Assembly: GCA_963748485.1 (NCBI GenBank)
Contig: CAVVJF010000017.1
Span: 27,301-91,300, forward strand
From: DASRWT01 sp963748485
Lineage (GTDB): Bacteria > Methylomirabilota > Methylomirabilia > Rokubacteriales > CSP1-6
Direction: 5' to 3'
DNA: 64,000 bases
How positions within the stretch are numbered: position 1 is the first letter of the stretch; every line of letters begins with the position of its first letter. Under the pieces are notes generated by a model, which did not search any database, had not been told where the DNA came from, and saw only the letters and a list, made by a program, of their open reading frames with translations. A program made the translations under genes and the position numbers. Below are positions 1 through 9,950 of the stretch, one piece after another.

Positions 1-359
1 CCGCCGTGGAAGTAGGCGAGGACCGGTCGCGCCCCTCCCCCGGGGGTGGCATCGTAGACGCGGGCGGGCATGGCGCCGGCGGGCCCGGGGATCTTGACGT
101 CCTCGATGCGCGCGAGCGCGGGCGCCGGCTCGTCCATCAGCGTGACCATGGTGCGCAGCTGCTGACGTAGCTCAGGCAGCGGCGGGTAGTAGCCGGGAAC
201 GCGGATCGACTTCACGAATTCGCCCACGATCTGTGCCTTCGGATCCATCGTGCGCCCGCCCAGGCTGATGCGATGGCCCGCGAGCAGGGTCAGCGCGGCG
301 TCCTCGCTCAGGGCGGCATGGGCCAGCTCCAGCTTCGGCAGGGACGGGGGGTTCGTCAT
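1..359 (-). CDS. Alpha/beta hydrolase (HSL/GDXG-type esterase), N-terminal part
   Basis: Only the first 119 or so codons are inside the window; the gene runs off the left edge. The protein starts MTNPPSLPKLELAHAAL, has a helical N-terminal cap region (residues 1-75) and reaches the strand VLAYFHGG at the very edge. The HGG motif is the oxyanion-hole signature of the hormone-sensitive-lipase-like esterases (family IV/GDXG). The catalytic Ser, Asp and His lie outside the window. No signal peptide is seen, so a cytoplasmic carboxylesterase is likely. The ATG overlaps the stop of the upstream ABC ATPase gene as ATGA, so it is the last visible member of the glycerophosphodiester operon. Its substrate cannot be deduced; an ester released from lipid headgroups is possible. 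Confidence 0.75.
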   Translation of the reverse strand, partial: MTNPPSLPKLELAHAALSEDAALTLLAGHRISLGGRTMDPKAQIVGEFVKSIRVPGYYPPLPELRQQLRTMVTLMDEPAPALARIEDVKIPGPAGAMPARVYDATPGGGARPVLAYFHG

Positions 360-1438
360 GAGTCCTCCGGAAGCGCCAGCGTGACCGAGGGCGGAAAGGA
401 CACCGTCACCGCCCGGCCCACCGGCATGGGGTCGTGATGCCAGGGATCACGGACGTCGGCCTTGAGGACGAGGCCGGGGCCGGTCTCCACGTCGTAGCGC
501 AGGGTGTTGCCGAGATAGGAGGAAAAGGCGACGCGCCCGCCGACCGAATTGGCGCCATTGGGCGAGGCGTCGAGTCCTCCCTGAATCGCCACGTTCTCGG
601 GGCGAATCGCAAGCACGCAGCGGTCGGTGATGGCGGCGGCGGCATGGGGAATGGCCTCGAGGAGGCCCAGCGCGGTCTCCACGAACAGCCGCTCGCCGCG
701 GCGCTCGCGCACGCGGCCGGGCAGGAGATTGTTGGTGCCCACGAAGTCGGCCACGAACCGCGTGCGCGGCCGCTCGTAGAGCTCGCGCGGCACGCCCACC
801 TGCAGGACGCGGCCGTCCTTCATGACGGCGACCCGGTCGGACAGGGACAGCGCCTCCTCCTGGTCGTGGGTGACGTAGATCGTGGTGATGCCCAGCTCTT
901 GCTGGAGCTTGCGGATCTCCGCGCGCACCTGCACGCGGATCTTGGCGTCGAGGTTCGACAGCGGCTCGTCCAGGAGCAGGATGTCGGGGTTCAGCACGAG
1001 CGCCCGGGCCAGCGCCACCCGCTGCTGCTGGCCCCCCGAGAGCTGACCGGGATAGCGAGACTCGAGGCCCCCGAGATTCACCTTGGCGAGCCCCCCACGC
1101 ACGCGTTCCGCAACCGCACTGGCAGTCAGCTTGCGGAGGCGGAGGCCGTAGCCTACGTTGCCCGCCACCGTCATGTGCGGCCACAGTGCGTAGTTCTGGA
1201 ACACCATGCCGATGTTCCGCTCGTAGGGCGCGAGCCCGCTGACCACTCTTTCTCCGAAGCGTATTTCGCCCGCGTCCGGCTGATAGAAGCCGGCGAGCAG
1301 GCGCAACAGCGTGGTCTTGCCGCACCCAGACGGGCCCAGCAGGGTGAAGAGCTCCCCGTCGGCGACGTCCAGCTCGGCGCGGTCCACCGCCGTGACCGCA
1401 CCGAACCGCTTGACGACGCCGCGAATGGCGATCTTCAC
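356..1438 (-). CDS. ABC transporter ATP-binding protein, MalK/UgpC/PotA type
   Basis: The 360-residue protein has an ABC ATPase domain (residues 1-235) with Walker A GPSGCGKTT at 35-43, the Q-loop at VFQNYALWPH, signature LSGGQQQR at 133-140, Walker B ILLLDEP at 153-159 and the H-loop TIYVTHDQEEA, followed by a C-terminal TOBE/OB region (about 240-355). This length and build match importer ATPases of the MalK, UgpC, PotA and FbpC group. The start is a GTG. It lies 19 bp after a binding-protein gene and in the same run as ugpBAE, which has no other ATPase in the window. It could therefore energise UgpAE, the second binding protein's unseen permease, or both. Assignment as UgpC is inferred from context only. 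Confidence 0.88.
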   Translation of the reverse strand: MKIAIRGVVKRFGAVTAVDRAELDVADGELFTLLGPSGCGKTTLLRLLAGFYQPDAGEIRFGERVVSGLAPYERNIGMVFQNYALWPHMTVAGNVGYGLRLRKLTASAVAERVRGGLAKVNLGGLESRYPGQLSGGQQQRVALARALVLNPDILLLDEPLSNLDAKIRVQVRAEIRKLQQELGITTIYVTHDQEEALSLSDRVAVMKDGRVLQVGVPRELYERPRTRFVADFVGTNNLLPGRVRERRGERLFVETALGLLEAIPHAAAAITDRCVLAIRPENVAIQGGLDASPNGANSVGGRVAFSSYLGNTLRYDVETGPGLVLKADVRDPWHHDPMPVGRAVTVSFPPSVTLALPEDS

Positions 1439-1457
1439 GAGACTGCGTTCGCGCCGT

Positions 1458-2576
1458 CTACTTCTTCAGCTGGTCCCACTGGGCTTCGATGTCCGAGCGG
1501 AACTTCGTCTTGAGCGCCTCCGAGCGCTTGGCCGCTAGCGTCTCGTCGTAGACGTTGGCGATCTCGCCGTCGAAGTACGAGCGCACGCCGCCGGTGAACT
1601 GCACGGCGAGCTCGGCGGTGGAGCCGGGCGGGCCCTGCACCTTGTACTTGGGGGTAATGGGGAAGAGGCCGCGCTCCATGAAGACGCGCTGCCCCCGCTC
1701 GGTGAGGAGGAACTCGATGAAGGCCCGTGCCGCCTTGGGGTTGCGCGCCCCCGCGAGGATGGCCATGGGCTCGGGCGTCACGAACGCGTTCTTGGGGGCG
1801 ACGAACTTCAGGTCGAAGCCGGCCAGCTTCTCCTCGAAAGCCATGTACGACGGCACCGCGAAGCCGGCGGCGAACTCGCCCTTCGCCACCACCGTCGGCA
1901 CGTCGCGGCTGCGCGCGGTAAAGTGGCCGGTGTTGGCGGCCAGCTTCCGGAGCCACTCCCAGCCCTTGTCCTCACCGAGCATGGAGAGGATCACCTCGTA
2001 GGTCGCGTTCGACGAGGAGGAGCGGGTGGGCGCGCACTGTGCCACCTCGCCCTTGAGCTTGGGATGGAGGAGATCTTCCCACTCCTTGGGCTCGGGCACG
2101 CCGAGGCGCTGGAGGCGCCGTGGGTGATAGACGAGCCCGTAGGGCTCCAGCGCGGTGCCCACCCAGAAGGCGTCCTTGTCCTTGAGGGGAATGGGCTTCG
2201 GCTTGCCGATGGTGGCAGGAATGGAATCCCAGGCCTCCTTGGAGATCTCCACCTTCTGCAGCAGCTTCTGCTCGGCGAGCTTCTCGAAGAGGGCGGACTC
2301 GCCGCCCCAGAAGATGTCCACCTCGGGCTTCCCCTTCCACTCCGTGATCCGCCCGTATGCCACCGGCGTGCCCGCGGGAATGGCGCTCACCTTGAGGGTG
2401 ACGTTCCACTTCTCCTTGGCGTAGTCGGCAAACGCCTTGAGGGCGGCGTCGTGGATGAACTTCGACACCGGCGTGATGAGGGCGAGCTCTCCCTCGATCG
2501 GCGCCTGGGCGGCGGCGGGGTCGGCGGGCGCCGCGAAGCAAACGAGCGCGAGCAAGAGGACGGCGAGTCGGATCAT
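1458..2576 (-). CDS. Periplasmic binding protein of the Fe(III)/AfuA-like family
   Basis: This 372-residue protein has a clear Sec signal peptide (hydrophobic core IRLAVLLLALVCFAAP, likely cleaved near AAAQA) and the type 2 periplasmic binding fold seen in AfuA/FutA/phosphonate-type binding proteins: VDIFWGGESALFEKL, a hinge segment near EPYGLVYHPRRL and the C-terminal NPKAARAFIEFLLTERGQ motif. Ligands in the family include ferric iron, sugar phosphates, spermidine and phosphonates. It lies 19 bp after glpK and before the ATPase, but no permease for it is present here; its permease may lie beyond the left edge. Because AfuA proteins can carry sugar phosphates, a role in phosphate-ester uptake fits the locus, but the ligand is not certain. 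Confidence 0.8.
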   Translation of the reverse strand: MIRLAVLLLALVCFAAPADPAAAQAPIEGELALITPVSKFIHDAALKAFADYAKEKWNVTLKVSAIPAGTPVAYGRITEWKGKPEVDIFWGGESALFEKLAEQKLLQKVEISKEAWDSIPATIGKPKPIPLKDKDAFWVGTALEPYGLVYHPRRLQRLGVPEPKEWEDLLHPKLKGEVAQCAPTRSSSSNATYEVILSMLGEDKGWEWLRKLAANTGHFTARSRDVPTVVAKGEFAAGFAVPSYMAFEEKLAGFDLKFVAPKNAFVTPEPMAILAGARNPKAARAFIEFLLTERGQRVFMERGLFPITPKYKVQGPPGSTAELAVQFTGGVRSYFDGEIANVYDETLAAKRSEALKTKFRSDIEAQWDQLKK

Positions 2577-2595
2577 GCACGAACCTCCTTTGATG

Positions 2596-4100
<1,505 letters not shown>

Positions 4101-4104
<4 letters not shown>

Positions 4105-4937
4105 CGCCCCAGCGCGCGCTTGGCCAGGTCCGGCCGGTCGGTGATGACCACGTCCACCCGGAGCTCGATGAAGCGCCGGATGGCCTCGCTCTCGTTCACC
4201 GTCCAGACCCCGAGGGTCAAGCCCATCTCCCGGACGAGAGCGACGGTGCTCGCGTCGACCAGGTTCTCGTGCAGGCCCACGAAGGCCACCCCGACGCTGC
4301 GCGCGAGCTCGAGCTCGCGCTTGAGGGTGGAGCCGAGATCGCCGATGGTGCGCCGGGAGTAGAGGGCGCACGCTCGCGCGTCCGGCCGGAGGGTCCGCGC
4401 CCGCTTCCACGTGTCGCGGTCGAAGCTCATCACGATCGTCGCCGCCGTCGCGCCGCGGCGATCGAGCACCGCGAACACCTTTTCCTCGATTCCGGGATAG
4501 CGCCGCCCCGTCTCATCCAGCTTGATCTCGAGCAGGATCTGGCGGCGCGCGCCGACGGCGAGCGTGACGACCTCGTCGAGGGTAGGAAGGATCTCCTCCG
4601 TCGCTGCGCCCTTCTGATCGCGGAGCCGCACTGAGCGGAGCTCGGCGAGGGTGCGCCCGCGCACCGGCCCCTGCCCCGTCGTCGTCCGTTCCAGGGTCGG
4701 ATCGTGGATCACCACGACCTCGCCGTCCTTGGTGAGGTGCACGTCGAGCTCGAGGAAATCCGCCCCGAGCTGCTCGGCGGCATTGCGGAACGCGAGGAGG
4801 CTGTTCTCGGGCCAGAGGAGGGCGCCACCCCGATGGGCGGCGATGAGGGTGGTCCGGGGCGCGTGCTGCGCGGGGGCCGGCCCGGTCAACACCGCGACAC
4901 AACCCAGCGCGAGACCGGCCAGCATGAGCAGCCTCAC
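4101..4937 (-). CDS. ugpQ: Glycerophosphodiester phosphodiesterase, exported
   Basis: Hydrolyses deacylated phospholipid headgroup diesters to glycerol 3-phosphate and an alcohol. The GDPD barrel motifs are plain: IAAHRGG with the acid/base His, PENS with the metal-binding Glu, LELDVHLTKDGEVVVIHDP with the second His, and the C-terminal VWTVNE and DVVITDRPD strands. A short hydrophobic N-terminus (LLMLAGLALGCVAVLTGPAPAQ) looks like a Sec signal, which would place it in the periplasm like GlpQ rather than in the cytoplasm like Escherichia coli UgpQ. The start is GTG at 4937, overlapping the ugpE stop (GTGA); the stop overlaps glpK. Coupling to ugpBAE and glpK makes the pathway assignment strong. 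Confidence 0.93.
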
Positions 4938-5785
4938 TTCTCACTCTCCACCAGGCCCTTCACGAACCACCGCTGCATGAGGACTACCACCGCCACCGGC
5001 GGCACCATCGCAAGCACGGCAGTGGCCATGATGAGGTTCCAGTCGGTCTGGGCGTCCCCGCTGCCGATCATCTTGGTGATGCCGATCACGATGGTGTCCA
5101 TGCTCCGGCTGGTGGTAATGAGCAGCGGCCACAGGTACTCGTTCCAGCCGTAGATGAAGAGGATCACGAAGAGCGCGGCGACGTTGGTGCGCGACAACGG
5201 GAGCAGGATCGCGGTGAAGAACCGCCAGGGACCGGCCCCGTCGATCTTCGCCGCCTCGACGAGATTGTCGGGAATGGTCAGGAAGACCTGCCGGAACAGC
5301 AGGGTGGCGGTAGCGGAGGCGATGAGGGGGACGGTCAGCCCGGGGAACGTGTTGATCATGCCCAGGTCCGACACCACCTTGAAGGTGGGAATGATGCGCA
5401 CCTCCACCGGCAGCATAAGCGTGACGAAGATCATCCAGAAGAAGAACATGCGGCCGGGGAAGTGGAAGAACACGACCGCGTAGGCCGAGATCAGGGAAAC
5501 GGCGATCTTCCCCACGGCAATGACCATGGCCATGATCAGGCTGTTCAGGAGCATGCGCGACACCGGGGGAGCCTTCACCCGCAGCCCGCTGCCCTCCGTC
5601 CACGCCTGCGCGTAGTTCTCCAGCGCCAGCCCGCCCGGGTAGAGCGGCATGCCGCCGCGCCCGATGGTGCCGGCGTCGTGCGTGGAGCCGATCAGGGCCA
5701 TGTAGATGGGGAAGGCAAAGACCACCACCCCGAGAGCGAGCACCACGTGCGGCAGCCAGGCCGTGCGCGCGCCGGACTCGTTCAT
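4934..5785 (-). CDS. ugpE: Glycerol-3-phosphate ABC transporter permease UgpE
   Basis: A 283-residue inner-membrane permease of the carbohydrate-uptake-1 family with about six transmembrane helices. The cytoplasmic EAA loop that docks the ATPase reads EAAKIDGAGPWRFFTAILLP. The C-terminus GLVESEK is typical of the MalG/UgpE group. A longer open frame exists upstream, but the ATG at 5785 overlaps the stop of ugpA (ATGA) and gives the normal N-terminal hydrophobic segment, so this start is preferred. With UgpA it should form the heterodimeric channel fed by UgpB. Substrate specificity toward glycerol 3-phosphate or glycerophosphodiesters is inferred from the adjacent phosphodiesterase, kinase and binding protein. 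Confidence 0.9.
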   Translation of the reverse strand: MNESGARTAWLPHVVLALGVVVFAFPIYMALIGSTHDAGTIGRGGMPLYPGGLALENYAQAWTEGSGLRVKAPPVSRMLLNSLIMAMVIAVGKIAVSLISAYAVVFFHFPGRMFFFWMIFVTLMLPVEVRIIPTFKVVSDLGMINTFPGLTVPLIASATATLLFRQVFLTIPDNLVEAAKIDGAGPWRFFTAILLPLSRTNVAALFVILFIYGWNEYLWPLLITTSRSMDTIVIGITKMIGSGDAQTDWNLIMATAVLAMVPPVAVVVLMQRWFVKGLVESEK

Positions 5786-6666
5786 CCGTAGTGCACCCGG
5801 CGCTCGATGAAGCGGAACTGAACGGCGGTGAGGGCCATCACGACGACCAGGAGGATGACCGATTGCGCGGACGATCCGCCGAGGTCGAGGTTGATGACGC
5901 CGTCTACCCAGAGCTTGTAGATCAGGGTCTCGGTCGACTTGCCGGGGCCGCCCGCGGTGAGCGCGTGAATCACGCCGAAGGTGCCGAAGAAGGCGTAGAC
6001 GAGGTTCACCACCAACAGGAAGAACGTCGTGGGCGAGAGGAGGGGGAACACGATGCTCCAGAAGCGCCGCGCGGGGCCGGCCCCGTCGATGGCGGCCGCC
6101 TCGATCACCGGCTTCTGGATGGCCTGGAGCCCGGCCAGGAAGAAGAGGAAGTTGTAGCTCACCTGCTTCCAGGCCGCGGCGAGGACCACCAGCCCCATGG
6201 CCTGCACGCCGTTGAGCTTGTAGTCCCAGGCGACGCCGAGATCGCGCAGCCCACGCCCGAGAATCCCGATGGCGGGGTGGAAGACGAACAGCCAGAGCAC
6301 GGCCGCGACGGCGGGCGCGACCGCGTACGGCCACATGAGCAGTGTCCGGTACGCGGCGGCGCCGCGGATCTGCCGATCCGCCATCACCGCGAGGGCGAGC
6401 GCGCTCGCCATCGCGAGGATGGTGACGGACGCGCTGAAGACCAGCGTGCGCCCGGCCGAGCCCAGGTACAGGGGATCGGCCAGCACGTGCCGGTAGTTGT
6501 CGAACCATACGAAGGTCTGGCGGAGGCCGAAGGCATCCTGCAAGAAGAACGAAAAGTAGATGGCCTGCGCGGCCGGCCAGAAGAAGAAGATGACGGTGAT
6601 GGCGACCTGGGGGGCCAGGAGCAGATAGGGCAGGAGCTTGTCGTCGAAGATCACGCGCCGGCGCAT
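5782..6666 (-). CDS. ugpA: Glycerol-3-phosphate ABC transporter permease UgpA
   Basis: The 294-residue protein has six predicted membrane helices beginning with YLLLAPQVAITVIFFFWPAA, the usual MalF/UgpA topology without the large MalF periplasmic loop. The EAA docking motif is EAAAIDGAGPARRFWSIVFP. It follows ugpB by 45 bp and overlaps ugpE by the 4-bp ATGA. The two permeases resemble each other only in the EAA region, as usual for this family. It acts in the cytoplasmic membrane as one half of the translocation pore. Confidence 0.9.
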   Translation of the reverse strand: MRRRVIFDDKLLPYLLLAPQVAITVIFFFWPAAQAIYFSFFLQDAFGLRQTFVWFDNYRHVLADPLYLGSAGRTLVFSASVTILAMASALALAVMADRQIRGAAAYRTLLMWPYAVAPAVAAVLWLFVFHPAIGILGRGLRDLGVAWDYKLNGVQAMGLVVLAAAWKQVSYNFLFFLAGLQAIQKPVIEAAAIDGAGPARRFWSIVFPLLSPTTFFLLVVNLVYAFFGTFGVIHALTAGGPGKSTETLIYKLWVDGVINLDLGGSSAQSVILLVVVMALTAVQFRFIERRVHYG

Positions 6667-6711
6667 GGGGCCTCCATGCGCGCAGCGCGCGTGCCCGTGA
6701 CCATCACGTGC

Positions 6712-8055
6712 CTACGATCGATTCGCTCGCTCGAAATTCCGCAGCACGACATTGCCGCGCTGCACGGCGTTGTCGAGCGCCTGCTGGGCGGTCTGCTGGC
6801 CCTGGAAGGCCTTCTCGAGCTCTTCCTGGATGATGTTCCGGATCTCCGGCATGTTGCCGAGGCGCAGGCCGCGGGAGTTCTCGCTGGGCTGGGTGCGCGT
6901 GAGCTGGAGGTAGGGAATGTCGGTGCCGGGGTTCTGCTGGTAGAAGCCCGACGCCTTGACCTTCTCGTAGCCGGCGATGGTAACGGGGAGGAAGCCGGTG
7001 TCGGTGTGCCACTTCGCCACCACGTCGGGCTGGCTGATGAAGCGAAAGAACTCGGCCACGCCCTTGTACTCCTCGGGCTTGCGGGTCGGGGAGGTCATCA
7101 CCCAGAAGCTGGCCCCGCCGATGATGGAGTTCTTCGGCGCGTTGGGCGTGCCCGGCCAGTAGGGCAGCATGGTCGCGCCCCACTCGAACTTGGCCTCGCG
7201 CATGATGCGTGCGCGCAGACCGGACGAGGCGTGGATCATAGCGCACTCGCCCGAGGGGAAGAGGGCGTCCCCGGCGGCGTCTCGCCCGCCGTACCTGAAG
7301 GTGCCGTCCTTCTGCATGTCGACGAGGTTCTGCACGTGCTTCACGTGCAACGGGCTGTTGATCTTGAGCTCGGCGTCGAGCCCCGCCATGCCGTTGGCCT
7401 TGGTCGCGAGGGGCACGTCATGGATGGCGCTGAACTGCTCGAACTGCGCCCAGGTCGGCCAGGCGGTGGTGAAGGCGCACGGGGCCGCGCTTGCCGCCTT
7501 GATCTTCTTCGCCGCCGCGATGAGATCGGGCCACGTCTGGGGCGGCTTGGCGGGATCGAGACCCGCCTTCTTGAAGGCGTCCTTATTGTAGAACATGATC
7601 GTGGTCGAGCTGTTGAACGGCATCGACACCATCCGGCCGTCGGGCAGGCTGTAGTAGCCCTTCACCGCGGGCACGTACGCGTTCGGCTCGAACGTCACGC
7701 CCGTCTCCTTCATCAGCTCGTGCACCGGCTTCACCGCGCCGCGCGCGGACATCATGGTCGCGGTGCCGACCTCGAACATCTGGACGATGTGCGGCGCGTT
7801 GCCGGCCCGGAAAGCGGCGATGGCCCCCACCATGGTCTCAGGATACGAGCCCTTGAAGCTCGGGTTGACCTGGTACTGGGTCTGCGAGGCGTTGAAATCC
7901 GCGACGATCTTCTCGACCAGCCCGCCCAGCGGCTGCCCCAGCCCGTACCAGAACTCGATCTGGACGCGCGACTGCGCGCCGGACGGCAGCACGGCGGTGA
8001 GGATGGCGACGGCCAGGACGAGGCCCACTAGGAGCGCCGAGTGTCTACGAGTCAT
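6712..8055 (-). CDS. ugpB: Glycerol-3-phosphate-type periplasmic binding protein UgpB
   Basis: A 447-residue cluster B binding protein with an N-terminal signal peptide (MTRRHSALLVGLVLAVA, ending near PSGAQS). Family features include VQIEFWYGLGQPLGGLVEKI at the start of the mature protein, the segment AAFRAGNAPHIVQMFEVG and IIGGASFWVMTS. These closely follow UgpB of proteobacteria, which captures sn-glycerol 3-phosphate and glycerophosphocholine. The ATG at 8055 was chosen over an upstream in-frame GTG because AAGGGGGA lies seven bases before it and the signal peptide starts there. It is the first gene of the ugp transcription unit; a promoter sits about 70 bp upstream. Confidence 0.9.
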   Translation of the reverse strand: MTRRHSALLVGLVLAVAILTAVLPSGAQSRVQIEFWYGLGQPLGGLVEKIVADFNASQTQYQVNPSFKGSYPETMVGAIAAFRAGNAPHIVQMFEVGTATMMSARGAVKPVHELMKETGVTFEPNAYVPAVKGYYSLPDGRMVSMPFNSSTTIMFYNKDAFKKAGLDPAKPPQTWPDLIAAAKKIKAASAAPCAFTTAWPTWAQFEQFSAIHDVPLATKANGMAGLDAELKINSPLHVKHVQNLVDMQKDGTFRYGGRDAAGDALFPSGECAMIHASSGLRARIMREAKFEWGATMLPYWPGTPNAPKNSIIGGASFWVMTSPTRKPEEYKGVAEFFRFISQPDVVAKWHTDTGFLPVTIAGYEKVKASGFYQQNPGTDIPYLQLTRTQPSENSRGLRLGNMPEIRNIIQEELEKAFQGQQTAQQALDNAVQRGNVVLRNFERANRS

Positions 8056-8128
8056 GCCGGTTCCCCCTTGCTGGCTGGGTTCAACTGTGAGCACCGGTGG
8101 TCACCCTTACCGGCCGGCTCCGCGGCGT

Positions 8129-8157
8129 ATTCTAATGCACCCTCCACCGCGGGGCAA
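8129..8157 (-). promoter_or_regulatory. Predicted sigma70-type promoter of the ugp operon
   Basis: Read on the minus strand, TTGCCC (complement of 8152-8157) and TAGAAT (complement of 8129-8134) are separated by 17 bp. The boxes match the TTGACA and TATAAT consensus at 4 of 6 and 5 of 6 positions. Transcription would begin near 8122, leaving a leader of about 67 bases before ugpB. No phosphate box was recognised in this leader. Confidence 0.55.
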
Positions 8158-8175
8158 TTGCAGCAGTTGATTGGT

Positions 8176-8297
8176 GAGCCGCAGCCGAAGGCGAGGCGAA
8201 CGGAAACGTAATGCTGTCCCGAGCGGAGCGAGGGGGTGAGCCGCAGCCGAAGGCGAGGCGAACGGAAACGTAATGCTGTCCCGAGCGGAGCGAGGGG
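8176..8297. repeat. Two tandem copies of a 62-bp REP-like element
   Basis: Two almost identical 62-bp units start at 8176 and 8238. Each begins GAGCCGCAGCCGAAGGCGAG and ends with CCCGAGCGGAGCGAGGG. The unit contains short self-complementary parts (GCC-GAA-GGC flanked by CGC and GCG, and CCC/GGG around GCGGAGC), typical of repetitive extragenic palindromes. They lie between the end of glpD and the ugpB promoter, where they could stabilise or stop the upstream transcript. The same family occurs as a larger array at 42 kb. Confidence 0.85.
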
Positions 8298-8318
8298 GGT
8301 TGGTCGAGCCGGCGCGGC

Positions 8319-9950
8319 CTAGGCCTTGCGGAATCGGTGCGAGCGGTCGACGTACTTCTGGTACGCCTCGAGCTCGGCGTCGAGGCGGCGCGAGGACCAG
8401 CCCGCCACCTCCGCCATGCGCCGGCCAATCGACTCCGCGCAGTCGAGCCCCTGGCAGAGGCTCTGGCCGATGGCGGTACGGCGGATGAGGAAGTCCTGGA
8501 GGGATACCGCCATCTCCTCCCGCAGGGCCTGGTGGAGCTGGGCGACGATCTCGGGGTTGGAGGGGCACAGTCGCTCGGCGCCATCCGGCACCTTCTTGGC
8601 CAACTCGAGGACGCGCGCGTAGCCACGCCCGTAGGTGTCCACCAGGATCTGCAGCGTCTCGCGGGGAAGGCCCGTGGCCGCCATCTCCGCGGAGACATCC
8701 ATCCAGGCTCGCGCCTCGAGCTTGGCCACGTCCTCGTCGAGCCCGTCGAGGCTGAGGCGGGCGGAGACGGAGGGCCGGCGCCGCCCCAGGCGCGCGGTCA
8801 CGAGGTCGCCCACTTCCTCGGCGAGGCTGCGGAAGCAGGTGAGCTTGGTGCCCGTGATCGATATGAGCCGCCCCTCCAGCCCCTCCACCACCACGCGGTG
8901 ATCGCGGGACACCTTGGTGGGGGCGCCGTCATCGAAGGCGAGGGGCCGCACCCCGGAATAGGTGTAGGCCACGTGGTCCAGGCTCACGCGCGGATCCGGC
9001 AGCACCCGCCGCACCGCCTCGAGCAGGTACTCCACCTCCGCCCGCGTGGCCCACAACCGGTCGGGATCGCCCTCGAAGTCGTTGTCGGTGGTGCCCACGA
9101 GCGAGAAGTCGCGCCACGGGATCACGAAGATCATCCGCTCGTCGGAGTCGGAAGAGAGGTAGACCGCGCGCTCGGTCAGGCGGGGGAGGAGACAGTGAAT
9201 GCCCTTGGTCGTCCGTACCACGCGGGGGACGGACTTGGTGAGGCCGGCGAGCTCGCGCACCCGGTCCACCCACGGGCCCGACGCGTTCACCACCACGGAG
9301 GCGCGCACGGTGAACACCTGATCGGTCAGGAGGTCGCGCACCCGCACGCCGTCCGGCCCGCGCGGTCCCTTCACGAACTCCTCGACCTGACAGTAGTTGT
9401 GCACGCGCGCCCCGTGACGGGCCGCCGACAGGACATTCTCAAGGCACATCCGCTCGGGATACAGGAGGAGATCGTCGAAGTAGTAGCCGGCGCCCTTGAG
9501 ATCCTCGGCCCGGATGTTGGGCTCCAGCGCGAGGGTGTCCACCGGCCGCAGCACGCGGTATCGCTCGGTAGCCTTGCCGGGAGTGAGGAGATCGTAGAGC
9601 CACATCCCGAGGCGCACGAGGATGAGGCCGCGCCGGCTTCCGCGATAGACGGGCACCAGGAACGGCAGCGGGCGCACGAGATGCGGGGCGACCCGCTCGA
9701 GCGTCTTCCGCTCGCGAAGCGACTCGCGCACGAGCTTGAAGTCGCCCAGCTCGAGATAGCGCAGGCCGCCGTGGATGAGCTTGGAGGATTTCGACGAGGT
9801 GCCGGAGGCGAAGTCGCCCTTCTCGAAGAGGGCCACCGAGGCGCCCCGCAGCGCGAGGTCGCGCGCCACGCCCGCTCCCGCCATGCCGCCGCCGATCACG
9901 ACGACGTCGAACGGCGTCTGCTCGATTCCCGAGAGCCGACTTTGGATCAT
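8319..9950 (-). CDS. glpD: Aerobic glycerol-3-phosphate dehydrogenase (FAD, quinone-linked)
   Basis: Oxidises glycerol 3-phosphate to dihydroxyacetone phosphate and passes electrons to the quinone pool at the inner membrane. The 543-residue protein has the Rossmann FAD motif VVVIGGGMAGAGVARDLALRG, the family signature GTSSKSSKLIHGGLRYLE, the substrate region TTKGIHCLLPRL and the C-terminal helical cap (from about residue 390). The frame stays open upstream, but the ATG at 9950 overlaps the stop of the phosphatase gene (ATGA) and precedes the FAD motif at the usual distance. It is separated from ugpB by REP-like repeats and a promoter, so it probably belongs to the upstream nuoLMN-phosphatase transcript while functioning with the ugp/glpK genes. 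Confidence 0.95.
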   Translation of the reverse strand: MIQSRLSGIEQTPFDVVVIGGGMAGAGVARDLALRGASVALFEKGDFASGTSSKSSKLIHGGLRYLELGDFKLVRESLRERKTLERVAPHLVRPLPFLVPVYRGSRRGLILVRLGMWLYDLLTPGKATERYRVLRPVDTLALEPNIRAEDLKGAGYYFDDLLLYPERMCLENVLSAARHGARVHNYCQVEEFVKGPRGPDGVRVRDLLTDQVFTVRASVVVNASGPWVDRVRELAGLTKSVPRVVRTTKGIHCLLPRLTERAVYLSSDSDERMIFVIPWRDFSLVGTTDNDFEGDPDRLWATRAEVEYLLEAVRRVLPDPRVSLDHVAYTYSGVRPLAFDDGAPTKVSRDHRVVVEGLEGRLISITGTKLTCFRSLAEEVGDLVTARLGRRRPSVSARLSLDGLDEDVAKLEARAWMDVSAEMAATGLPRETLQILVDTYGRGYARVLELAKKVPDGAERLCPSNPEIVAQLHQALREEMAVSLQDFLIRRTAIGQSLCQGLDCAESIGRRMAEVAGWSSRRLDAELEAYQKYVDRSHRFRKA

